Origin: Actinomycetes bacterium
Lineage (GTDB): Bacteria > Actinomycetota > Acidimicrobiia > Acidimicrobiales > RAAP-2
Reading direction: 5' to 3'
Assembly (NCBI GenBank): GCA_021807965.1
Contig: JAKBCI010000040.1
Span: forward strand, 1-9,661
DNA length: 9,661 nucleotides
Shown: positions 1-6,932 of the stretch, one piece after another
Numbering within the stretch: the first letter of the stretch is position 1
How the letters are laid out: each line of letters opens with the position of its first letter
Notes under the pieces: model-generated
What the model was told of the DNA's origin: nothing
Seen by the model: only the letters and a program-made list of their open reading frames with translations
Database searches by the model: none
Made by a program: the position numbers and the translations under genes

Positions 1-701
1 CCACCGGCGTCGCGGCGGCCATGCGCGTAAAGGGTCGCGACGACGTGCGCGTCGTCGGCCAGGCCGGCGACGGGGGCACCGTCGACATCGGCTTTGGGAC
101 CCTGTCGGGGATGTTCGAGCGCAACGACGACGTGCTCTTCATCTGCTACGACAACGAGGGGTACATGAACACGGGCGTGCAGCGCTCGGCGGCGACGCCA
201 CCGGCCGCGCGCACGGCGACCACCGACGCCGTGGGCGACGAGCCGGGCAATGCCTTCGGCCAAGGTAAAGACCTGCCCCGCATTGCGATGGCCCACGACA
301 TCCCCTACGTAGCCACCGCCACGGTCGCCGATCTCCACGACCTTGAGCGCAAGGTGGAGCGCGCCATGAGCTTGCGCGGCGCGCGCTACCTCCACGTGTT
401 CGTGCCGTGCCCGCTCGGGTGGGGCGCCGCCTCCAACGAGACGATCCACCTGGCCCGGCTGGCTCAGGAAACGGGTCTCTTTCCGGTCTTCGAGGCCGAA
501 GACGGCGTCGTGACCAACGTCTCGGCGATCCGACGTTGGGCACCCGTCGAGGAGTACCTCAAACTACAGCGGCGCTACGCCCATCTCGTTGGTCCATCGG
601 GTCGTCCCGACATCGTTGCGCGCCTGCAGGCCATTGCGGACGCCAACGTCGTGCGCTACGGGCTGCTGCCCAACGAGCTCGACGTCCGAGAGGATGACTG
701 A
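1..701 (+). CDS. porB: Pyruvate/2-oxoacid:ferredoxin oxidoreductase beta subunit, 5' partial
   Basis: The thiamine-diphosphate-binding beta subunit of a 2-oxoacid:ferredoxin oxidoreductase, a cytoplasmic enzyme that decarboxylates pyruvate (or a related 2-oxoacid) to an acyl-CoA and reduces ferredoxin. The frame is open to the left edge (from base 3), so the ATG at 21 is internal; by comparison with the usual length of about 300 residues, roughly 70-80 N-terminal residues lie outside, including the expected first cluster cysteines. Visible signatures are GDGGTVDIG (bases 66-92) and DNEGYMNTG (150-176), together the ThDP/Mg motif, then VQRSAATP, typical of PorB. The cysteine in VPCPLGW (408-410) matches the position of a proximal [4Fe-4S] ligand in this family. 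The C-terminal WAPVEEYLKLQRRYAHL segment is also PorB-like. The TGA overlaps the next ATG by one base. The alpha/gamma subunits presumably lie upstream. Pyruvate is the likeliest substrate, but another 2-oxoacid cannot be excluded. Confidence 0.92.
   Translation, partial: TGVAAAMRVKGRDDVRVVGQAGDGGTVDIGFGTLSGMFERNDDVLFICYDNEGYMNTGVQRSAATPPAARTATTDAVGDEPGNAFGQGKDLPRIAMAHDIPYVATATVADLHDLERKVERAMSLRGARYLHVFVPCPLGWGAASNETIHLARLAQETGLFPVFEAEDGVVTNVSAIRRWAPVEEYLKLQRRYAHLVGPSGRPDIVARLQAIADANVVRYGLLPNELDVREDD
688..694 (+). promoter_or_regulatory. Ribosome binding site for the flavoprotein-ferredoxin gene
   Basis: GAGAGGA, a strong Shine-Dalgarno match, lies six bases before the ATG at 701 and inside the last codons of porB. 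It fixes the start at 701 and, with the TGATG overlap, points to translational coupling. Confidence 0.75.
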
Positions 702-2326
702 TGGAACGACCCTTCGCGATCACCCTCGACGTCGGCAGCAGCCGCGCGAACCACACCGGCTCGTGGCGCGTCGAGCGACCGGTGTACGTCGACCGGTTGC
801 CCCCGTGCAATGACGCCTGCCCGGCCGGCGAAAACATCCAGGGCTGGCTGTACGATGCCGAGTCGGGAGGCTACGAGGCGGCGTGGCGTGGGTTGGTCGA
901 GGACAATCCGCTACCGGCCATCATGGGGCGAGTCTGCTTCCACCCCTGCGAGACCGCCTGCAACCGAGCGCAGGTCGACGAGGCGGTGGGCATCAACGCC
1001 GTCGAGCGCTTCCTCGGTGACGCGGCAATCGAACACGGTTGGTCGTTGCCCGCACCCGGTCCCGACTCCGGACGCCGCGTGCTCGTCGTCGGGGCGGGCC
1101 CCGCGGGTCTCAGCGCGGCCTATCACCTGCGCCGTTTTGGTCACGCGGTGCGGCTCGTCGATGGCGCACCCAAGCTCGGCGGCATGCTGCGCTACGGGAT
1201 TCCCGCCTATCGGCTGCCGCGCGCGGTGCTTGACGCCGAGATCGCCCGGATCGTCGACCTCGGCGTCGACGTCGAGGTCGCGCACACCGTGACCGACATC
1301 GAGGCCGAGCGGCGCGACGGCGCCTTCGACGCGGTCTTTCTCGCGGTTGGCGCGCAGATTGGCAAGCGCGTGAACATTCCCGCCGGCGACTCCGCGAAAG
1401 TCATCGACGCCGTGTCGTTCCTTCATCGGGTGGCCGACGACGATCCACCGATGCTCGGCCGCCGCGTCGTCGTCTACGGCGGCGGCGACACCGCGCTCGA
1501 CGCGGCGCGCACCGCGCGTCGCCTCGGCGCGACCGAGGCGGTCATCGTCTATCGACGAAATCGCGACCGGATGCCCGCTCACGCCGAAGAGGTCGAGCAG
1601 GCCCTCGGCGAGGGGGTGAGCGTTCGCTGGCTATCGACCGTCGATCGCTTCGAGGGCGAGCGGCTCATTATTGAGAAGATGCGCCTGAACGCCGACGGCT
1701 TTCCCGAGGCGACCGGCGACTACGAAGAGTTGGACGCCGACGCGCTCGTCCTCGCGCTCGGACAGGATACCGATCTCTCGCTGCTCGAAGGCAACGCCAA
1801 CGTCGAGGTGCGCGACGGCATCGTTCAGGTCGCTCCCACCATGATGACCAACGAGCGCGGCGTCTTCGCCGGCGGCGACGCCGCGCCATCGGATCGCACC
1901 GCGACGGTGGCGGTCGGACACGGCAAGCGAGCAGCGCGCGGCATCGACGCCTACCTGCGAGGCGCGACGTCGGTTCCCAGCGATCGCCACGCGCTCGCCA
2001 CCGCAGACCGCCTGAACACCTGGTACTACGCCGACGCGCCGCGCACGCGACGCCCCGAGCTCGAGCGCATCCGTCGCCAGACGAACTTCGAAGAGGTGAT
2101 CGGCGGACTGACCGAGGAGAACGCCCTCTTCGAGGCGCGCCGGTGTCTCTCGTGCGGCAACTGCTTCGAGTGTGACAACTGCTTCGGCGTCTGTCCCGAC
2201 AACGCCGTGGCCAAGCTGGGTGCCGGAAATCGGTACGAGTTCAACTACGACTTCTGCAAGGGCTGTGGCATCTGCGTGCGCGAATGCCCGTGCGGGGCGA
2301 TCGACATGGTGCCCGAGCTCATCTAG
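701..2326 (+). CDS. GltD/NfnB-like FAD/NAD(P) oxidoreductase fused to a PorD-type 2x[4Fe-4S] ferredoxin
   Basis: A 541-residue cytoplasmic flavoprotein of the glutamate-synthase small-subunit family, with a C-terminal ferredoxin. In order: an N-terminal Fe-S region with C36, C40, C79, C83 and C87; an FAD Rossmann motif GAGPAG (131-136) followed by the family segment GGMLRYGIPAYRLP; an NAD(P) Rossmann motif GGGDTALDAA (260-269) with YRRNRDRMPA (284-293), whose arginines suggest NADPH preference; a second FAD contact GVFAGGDAA (387-395); and a ferredoxin tail (about 480-541) with C488/C491/C494/C498 and C519/C522/C525/C529. This tail closely resembles PorD, the delta subunit of heterotetrameric pyruvate oxidoreductases. 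Coupling to porB suggests it is the electron-transfer partner, moving electrons between the oxidoreductase, ferredoxin and NAD(P)H. It is not itself glutamate synthase: no large subunit is nearby. The electron direction, and any bifurcation as in NfnAB, is inference. Confidence 0.88.
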   Translation: MERPFAITLDVGSSRANHTGSWRVERPVYVDRLPPCNDACPAGENIQGWLYDAESGGYEAAWRGLVEDNPLPAIMGRVCFHPCETACNRAQVDEAVGINAVERFLGDAAIEHGWSLPAPGPDSGRRVLVVGAGPAGLSAAYHLRRFGHAVRLVDGAPKLGGMLRYGIPAYRLPRAVLDAEIARIVDLGVDVEVAHTVTDIEAERRDGAFDAVFLAVGAQIGKRVNIPAGDSAKVIDAVSFLHRVADDDPPMLGRRVVVYGGGDTALDAARTARRLGATEAVIVYRRNRDRMPAHAEEVEQALGEGVSVRWLSTVDRFEGERLIIEKMRLNADGFPEATGDYEELDADALVLALGQDTDLSLLEGNANVEVRDGIVQVAPTMMTNERGVFAGGDAAPSDRTATVAVGHGKRAARGIDAYLRGATSVPSDRHALATADRLNTWYYADAPRTRRPELERIRRQTNFEEVIGGLTEENALFEARRCLSCGNCFECDNCFGVCPDNAVAKLGAGNRYEFNYDFCKGCGICVRECPCGAIDMVPELI

Positions 2327-2383
2327 GGCCCGACTGGGCGACGCAACGGATCCTGGTCTGACTCGCTCACTATCAACGCAGGA

Positions 2384-2410
2384 AAAACTCCCGAAATTCT
2401 CAGACGATCT
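2384..2410 (+). promoter_or_regulatory. Possible sigma-28 (FliA/WhiG-type) promoter
   Basis: Within the relatively A+T-rich gap 2327-2471, AAAA (2384-2387) is followed after exactly 15 bases by GACGATCT (2403-2410). The motility/WhiG sigma consensus is TAAA-N15-GCCGATAA, so 3 of 4 and 5 of 8 positions match with the correct spacing. A start near 2415-2420 would give a leader of about 55 bases before the EAL gene. A motility-sigma promoter would suit a c-di-GMP phosphodiesterase, but such short matches occur by chance. I see no convincing sigma-70 type promoter in the gap. Confidence 0.3.
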
Positions 2411-2464
2411 GTAGTAACCATGAGGGTATGACGCCACGCTCATATGGGTTGCGTTCGCGACGTC

Positions 2465-2469
2465 AAAGG
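2465..2469 (+). promoter_or_regulatory. Weak ribosome binding site before tandem GTG codons
   Basis: AAAGG lies two bases before the GTG at 2472 and five before the adjacent GTG at 2475. Spacing favours 2475 as the actual start. No other in-frame start exists after the upstream stop at 2421-2423. Confidence 0.45.
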
Positions 2470-2471
2470 TC

Positions 2472-5400
2472 GTGGTGACCGAACCGACGGCGTCGAGTCG
2501 CGCGACGTCGCCGTTGGCGCGTGCCCAACCCGACACCGAGTTGGACCCACGAGTGGTCGCCAAGATCATCTACGACGACGCCGGCACGGTGACGGACTTC
2601 GAGTTCATGCTCGTGAACGAGGCCGCCGCCGAATACTTCGCGTCCGCCCCCGACCAGCTCGTCGGCCAGCGCTACCGCGCGGTGGTACCTCGCGTCGAGG
2701 AAACGGCCTTCTGGCCGCACCTCGTTCGCGCCGCCGAGACCGACGAACCACTTCGGCTGACTGCGCTGCCCCACGCCAACCTGCGCCGAGGAACCAACGT
2801 CGTCGTCGACGTGCGCGCCCGTCGCCTGGGCCACGTGCTGAGTGTGACGTGGCGCGACGTGACCGAACAATCGCTCCTGCTCGATCACTACCGACTGCTC
2901 GCGGAGAACGCGTCGGACGCAGTCTTCCAGCTGGATGTCGAGATGCGCATCACGTGGGCCTCGCCGTCCAGCGAGAAGGTGCTGGGGTGGGCGCCCGACG
3001 ACCTGATTGGCCTGAGCGCGCTCGATCTGCTGCACCCCGACGAACGCGGCCGCGTCGACGAGTGGACCGCTACCGTCGAACGTTCGAACGCCGCGGGCTT
3101 CGAAGCGCGACTGCTCACGCGGTCGGGGCACTACTCCTACTTCGCCATCACCATCCGACCGATCGAGTTCGACGACGGTCGAGTCGGGCTCATTGGCAGC
3201 ATCCGCAACGTTGACGACGAGGTTGCGAACCGCGAGTCGCTGCGCGAACTCGGCGAGCGCTATCAGCTCATTGCCGAGAACTCGCTCGACGTCGTCGTCG
3301 TGGGCGACCGCGACGGCCGGATCCAGTGGGCCTTTGACACCGTCGAGCAACTGCTCGGGTGGCGTCCGGACGAACTCGTCGGACGTCATTTCGACGAACT
3401 CGTACACCCTGACGACCTGGCCGACGTCCGATCGAAACGGGCGTCGATGTTGCAGGGTGAGCGCATCACCACCGAGGTGCGCGTGCGCCAGGCCGACGGA
3501 ACATACCGCTGGATCGCGATCACCGGCCGCGACGTACGAGACGAGACGGGCGACTTCGCAACGCGGGTCGTGTCGTGGCGCGACGCGGAAGCGACCGTCA
3601 ACCATCGACGGGCCATCGCCGAGTCCGAGTCACAGTACCGACTGCTCGCGGAGAACGCCTCGGACATCGTGTGGCGTACGAGCCGCGACGGCGTGATCGA
3701 ATGGGTATCTCCCTCGGTGTTCGACGTGCTCGGCTGGCGACCCCAGGAACTCGTTGGAAGACCGATCACGGATTTCAACGCCGACGACGACGTTGAGACA
3801 CGACTCGCGATGCGGGCCCAACTTCTGCGGGGTCACGCCGTCGTACCATTCGAGTGCCGCTATCGCACCGCCGATGGCGGGTTGCGATGGATGCGCACCC
3901 ACTACCGCGCGCTACTGGACGAGACGGGTAATGTCTCGGCCATCGTCTCGGCGAGCCAAGACATCGCAGCGCTGGTCCACGGCCGTCGAGCGCTGAATGC
4001 GCTCGCCGCCGGCAACGCGATTCTCGTGCGCGCCGTCAACGACGTCGACCTCTTGACCCAACTCTGCCAAAATCTGGTCAACGAAGGTGGGTACGAGCTC
4101 GCCTGGTATGGCCGCCCGGTGAACGACGCGGGTCAGTCGGTACGCGTCATCGCCTCCTCGAAGGAACACCGCGAGTACGTCACGCCGATCTCCGTATCGT
4201 GGGGCGACAACGAGCTGGGCCAGGGGCCCGCGGGGCGCTCGTTACGCACCGGCGAAACTTTCTTCGTCAACGACCTCGCCGCGTCCGCCACGTTCTCACC
4301 GTGGCTCGAGGCGGCGGCGCGGCACGGGTTCCGCTCCTCGATCGGACTACCGGTCTTCGTCGACGGCTACCTCGACGGCGCCTTCAGCGTCTACGCGGCC
4401 GAAACCAACGCCTTCGACGTGGCTACCATCGCCACGCTCGAAGACCTGGCGCTGCAGGTCGGCATCGGCCTGCAGCGCCTTCGCGAGCAGGCTCGACTCG
4501 CTCAAGCCGTGCGCGAGAGCAGCCTGCTCAACGCCGCCATCGATCAGGCGGTCGAGTCCGTGCTGATTACTGACGTCGCCGCCCGCCTCCTCTACGCCAA
4601 CCCGGCGACGACGCTGACGAGCGGCTACTCGATCGACGAGTTGATCGGCGAAACGCCGGCGCTGTTCTCGAGTGGCCGACACGACCGCGCGTTTTACGAG
4701 GACCTCTGGAACGAAATCAGCCACGGCCGGTCCTGGCACGGCGTCATCACCAATCGCCGCAAGAGCGGCGAACTCTACGACGAAGACACCACGATCTCGC
4801 CGGTCACCGACGACGGCGGAACGATCGCTTACGTCGCGGTGAAGCGCGACCTCAGTGTCGAGCGTCGTCTCGAGGCCCACGTCGAGCGAGGTAACCGAGA
4901 CGCGCAAGACATCGCGAACCTCATGCGCGAAGTACGCTCGACACCGACGATCGAAGGCTCGGCGCTGGCGCTCTGCCAAGCCCTGTTGCGACTCGACTTC
5001 GTCGACGCGGCAGCTATCTTCCTGCGCGGCGCCAACGACGACTTCGTCGTGTCGGGCTCGGCGGGCGTCACCCTCGACGAGCTCGAGCCGGGCCGCGTCG
5101 TCGACGTTCGCAGCCCGTCGGCCTTCCTCGCGCGCAGCGTCGACGGCGCGTGGTGGATCGACCTCGCCGAACCGGGCGGCTTCGCCGATGAACCGTTGGT
5201 GAGGGCGATCCAGCGCGCGGGGATGGAGGCAGTGACCGTGGCGCCGGTGCGCTGGAAGGGCGAGATCATCGGCGTCCTCGCCACCGGCTCGCGCGAGCGC
5301 GCGAACGTTGCGTTCGCCCCATCACGACTCCCGTTGCACGATGAACTGGGCTCCTTCGCCGGCGGGCTCTTTGGCGACCAAGCCGAGACCGCCATCGTGT

Positions 5401-6095
5401 TCGACGCGGCCCGGGCGTCGATCCGCGACGTCATTGATTCTCAGTTGTTCCACCTCATCTTCCAGCCGGTCGTCGACCTACACAGCGGCGCGACCGTCGG
5501 CTTCGAGGCGCTGACGCGCTTCGATGACGGGCGATCACCCGACGAGCACTTCGCGCTCGCCGCCACGGTTGGCCTCAGTTCCGAGCTCGAAGTAGCGTGC
5601 GCGAGCGCCGCGATCGCGGCGGCCCACTCGTTGCCGGTTCGCACGTGGATCAGTCTCAACTTCTCGCCGGCGGTCGTCTTGGGTGACGAATGGCGCCAAC
5701 TAGTGGCCACGACGAGTCGCGAGGTAGCCGTCGAGATAACAGAACACGCCCGCATCGACGACTTCGATGCGGTGCGCCGAGCGGTCGGCTCGGTCGAACG
5801 ATGCCGGCTCTTCGTCGACGACGCGGGCGCGGGCTACGCCGGGCTGCACCACATCCTCGAGCTGCACCCCGACGTCATCAAACTCGACATCTCCCTCGTT
5901 CGCGACATCGACCATGATCCCGCCCGACAGGCCCTCGTCTCGGGCATGCGCCACTTCGCCGGCCTCACCGGGACGCTGCTGGTCGGCGAGGGCGTCGAGA
6001 CCGCGGCCGAGGCCGAGACCCTGCGCTCACTCGGTGTTCACTACGCGCAGGGCTACCTCTTTGGACGTCCGGCGTTGGCCGCGTCGTTCGGGTAG
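2472..6095 (+). CDS. Multi-sensor c-di-GMP phosphodiesterase (PAS x4-GAF-PAS-GAF-like-EAL)
   Basis: A 1,207-residue protein predicted to hydrolyse cyclic di-GMP to pGpG under control of several sensory domains. No signal peptide or membrane segment is visible, so it should be cytoplasmic. Approximate order: PAS 25-135, PAS 137-250, PAS 262-375, PAS 386-500, GAF 520-670 (with GQGPAGRSLRTGE), PAS 683-797 (with SGRHDRAFYEDLW), divergent GAF-like 812-965, EAL 985-1205. EAL catalytic and metal positions all appear present: E1012 in FEALTR, N1063, E1088 in EITE, D1116/D1117, K1137, E1173 in GEGVET and Q1193 in QGYLFGRP. The loop-6 motif is DDAGAGYAGL rather than the commoner DDFGTGYSSL. No GGDEF domain is present, so phosphodiesterase rather than cyclase activity is expected. 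No heme or flavin signature can be assigned to the PAS domains by eye, so the signals are unknown. It stands alone in its orientation; GTG at 2475 is an equally good start. Confidence 0.9.
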   Translation: MVTEPTASSRATSPLARAQPDTELDPRVVAKIIYDDAGTVTDFEFMLVNEAAAEYFASAPDQLVGQRYRAVVPRVEETAFWPHLVRAAETDEPLRLTALPHANLRRGTNVVVDVRARRLGHVLSVTWRDVTEQSLLLDHYRLLAENASDAVFQLDVEMRITWASPSSEKVLGWAPDDLIGLSALDLLHPDERGRVDEWTATVERSNAAGFEARLLTRSGHYSYFAITIRPIEFDDGRVGLIGSIRNVDDEVANRESLRELGERYQLIAENSLDVVVVGDRDGRIQWAFDTVEQLLGWRPDELVGRHFDELVHPDDLADVRSKRASMLQGERITTEVRVRQADGTYRWIAITGRDVRDETGDFATRVVSWRDAEATVNHRRAIAESESQYRLLAENASDIVWRTSRDGVIEWVSPSVFDVLGWRPQELVGRPITDFNADDDVETRLAMRAQLLRGHAVVPFECRYRTADGGLRWMRTHYRALLDETGNVSAIVSASQDIAALVHGRRALNALAAGNAILVRAVNDVDLLTQLCQNLVNEGGYELAWYGRPVNDAGQSVRVIASSKEHREYVTPISVSWGDNELGQGPAGRSLRTGETFFVNDLAASATFSPWLEAAARHGFRSSIGLPVFVDGYLDGAFSVYAAETNAFDVATIATLEDLALQVGIGLQRLREQARLAQAVRESSLLNAAIDQAVESVLITDVAARLLYANPATTLTSGYSIDELIGETPALFSSGRHDRAFYEDLWNEISHGRSWHGVITNRRKSGELYDEDTTISPVTDDGGTIAYVAVKRDLSVERRLEAHVERGNRDAQDIANLMREVRSTPTIEGSALALCQALLRLDFVDAAAIFLRGANDDFVVSGSAGVTLDELEPGRVVDVRSPSAFLARSVDGAWWIDLAEPGGFADEPLVRAIQRAGMEAVTVAPVRWKGEIIGVLATGSRERANVAFAPSRLPLHDELGSFAGGLFGDQAETAIVFDAARASIRDVIDSQLFHLIFQPVVDLHSGATVGFEALTRFDDGRSPDEHFALAATVGLSSELEVACASAAIAAAHSLPVRTWISLNFSPAVVLGDEWRQLVATTSREVAVEITEHARIDDFDAVRRAVGSVERCRLFVDDAGAGYAGLHHILELHPDVIKLDISLVRDIDHDPARQALVSGMRHFAGLTGTLLVGEGVETAAEAETLRSLGVHYAQGYLFGRPALAASFG
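2889..2918 (+). repeat. Direct repeat copy 1 (start of PAS 2)
   Basis: A 30-base segment encoding YRLLAENASD, matching 3636-3665 at 29 of 30 bases; the first 23 bases are identical. It marks the same position at the start of two PAS domains and reflects an internal duplication or conversion. Confidence 0.85.
3636..3665 (+). repeat. Direct repeat copy 2 (start of PAS 4)
   Basis: Partner of 2889-2918 with one mismatch (a synonymous change in the alanine codon). The intervening PAS 3 has the diverged version YQLIAENSLD at the same position and does not share the DNA identity. Confidence 0.85.
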
Positions 6096-6899
6096 CTAGC
6101 GGCGCGCGAGCACCTCGCCGTTGGGGACGACGAAGATCCCGTCGGGGTCCTCGGCCCAGCGCCGGAACGCGTCGGCGTACTCGGCGAGCTCGTCGGCGTC
6201 GGCGACGCCGTAGTCGACGAGCTGGCGAGCGAGGTCGCTCGCCAGCAGCCGATCGGCCCACAGGCCACCCCACCACGCTCGCTCGGCGTCGGTCGCGTAG
6301 GTCCAGTTGGACGACGAGACGACCATATCCGTGAAACCCGCCCGACGCACCCACGCGTGCACCTGGCGTCCGGCGTCGGCGCACGCGCTGTTGCGCTCGG
6401 TCACGCGGTGGTACGCCGCGAGCCAGCGGTCGAGCACGGGGTCGGCCGGAAACCAGACGAAGGCGCCGTAGTCAGCGTCGCGTACGGCGAGGATGCCGTC
6501 CACTCGCAGCACCCGTCGCATCTCGCCAAGCGCCGCGACGGGATCGGCGAGGTGCTGGAGGACCTGGTGCGCGTAGACGACGTCGAAGGACTCGTCGGCG
6601 AAGTCCAGCTGGTACACGTCCCCCGTCGTGAAGCGCAGATTGGGGAACCGGCTTCGCGGGAAGTCGGCCGCCGCGGCTGCGACGACGTCCGACGAGCGGT
6701 CGATCCCCATGACCTCGCCGTCGCCGACGAGCCGCGAGAGATCGGCGGTGATCGTGCCCGGCCCGCACCCGACGTCGAGGAGCGTCAGCCCCGCGCGCAG
6801 GTGAGGCAGCAGGAAGCCTGCCGAGTTCGCCGCGGTGCGCCACCGGTGGCTGCGCAGCACCGACTCGTGGTGGCCGTGGGTGTAGTGATCGCGAGCCAT
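6096..6899 (-). CDS. Class I SAM-dependent methyltransferase
   Basis: A 267-residue protein with a Rossmann-type methyltransferase core that would transfer a methyl group from S-adenosylmethionine to an unknown, probably small-molecule, substrate. Motif I is LLDVGCGPGT (40-49). The acidic end of strand 2 is D67 in GID. D94 in TTGD fits the adenine-contact position. The post-core segment FDVVYAHQVLQHLADP (105-120) is typical of UbiE/Methyltransf_11-type enzymes. The tail is about 120 residues and tryptophan-rich (WW near 209), and may form the acceptor pocket. No signal peptide or membrane segment is seen. The ATG at 6899 has no strong Shine-Dalgarno before it. It lies 33 bases after the preceding methyltransferase gene, probably the last gene of that operon. 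Its TAG directly abuts the stop of the converging EAL gene. The substrate cannot be told from sequence. Confidence 0.85.
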   Translation of the reverse strand: MARDHYTHGHHESVLRSHRWRTAANSAGFLLPHLRAGLTLLDVGCGPGTITADLSRLVGDGEVMGIDRSSDVVAAAAADFPRSRFPNLRFTTGDVYQLDFADESFDVVYAHQVLQHLADPVAALGEMRRVLRVDGILAVRDADYGAFVWFPADPVLDRWLAAYHRVTERNSACADAGRQVHAWVRRAGFTDMVVSSSNWTYATDAERAWWGGLWADRLLASDLARQLVDYGVADADELAEYADAFRRWAEDPDGIFVVPNGEVLARR

Positions 6900-6932
6900 G
6901 TCGCCAGGCTACCGAGCCCCGCCCTGTCGCGG

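Noticed and set aside
21..701. Treating the ATG at 21 as the porB start
   Set aside because: The frame is open to the left edge with TGVAAA preceding it, and the family needs about 70-80 further N-terminal residues; the gene is cut by the window.
2328..2339. Possible hairpin GCCC-GACT-GGGC just after the flavoprotein stop
   Set aside because: A stem of only 4 bp and no T-run; too weak to call a terminator in G+C-rich DNA.
1631..2569. A 312-codon open frame on the - strand spanning the ferredoxin end and the gap
   Set aside because: It runs through the cysteine-rich ferredoxin coding sequence and the intergenic region with no domain signature; a shadow frame.
2444..3214. A 256-codon + strand open frame starting with ATG upstream of the EAL gene
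   Set aside because: The product is arginine-rich with no domain and overlaps the PAS-coding frame; an out-of-frame shadow.
2463..3605. A 380-codon open frame on the - strand opposite the PAS domains
   Set aside because: The + frame encodes repeated, recognisable PAS domains. The minus product shows no motif and mirrors the codon pattern of the + gene.
6078..6103. GCCGC...GCGGC inverted repeat around the convergent stops
   Set aside because: A 5-bp stem with a 16-base loop and no T-run, expected by chance at this base composition.
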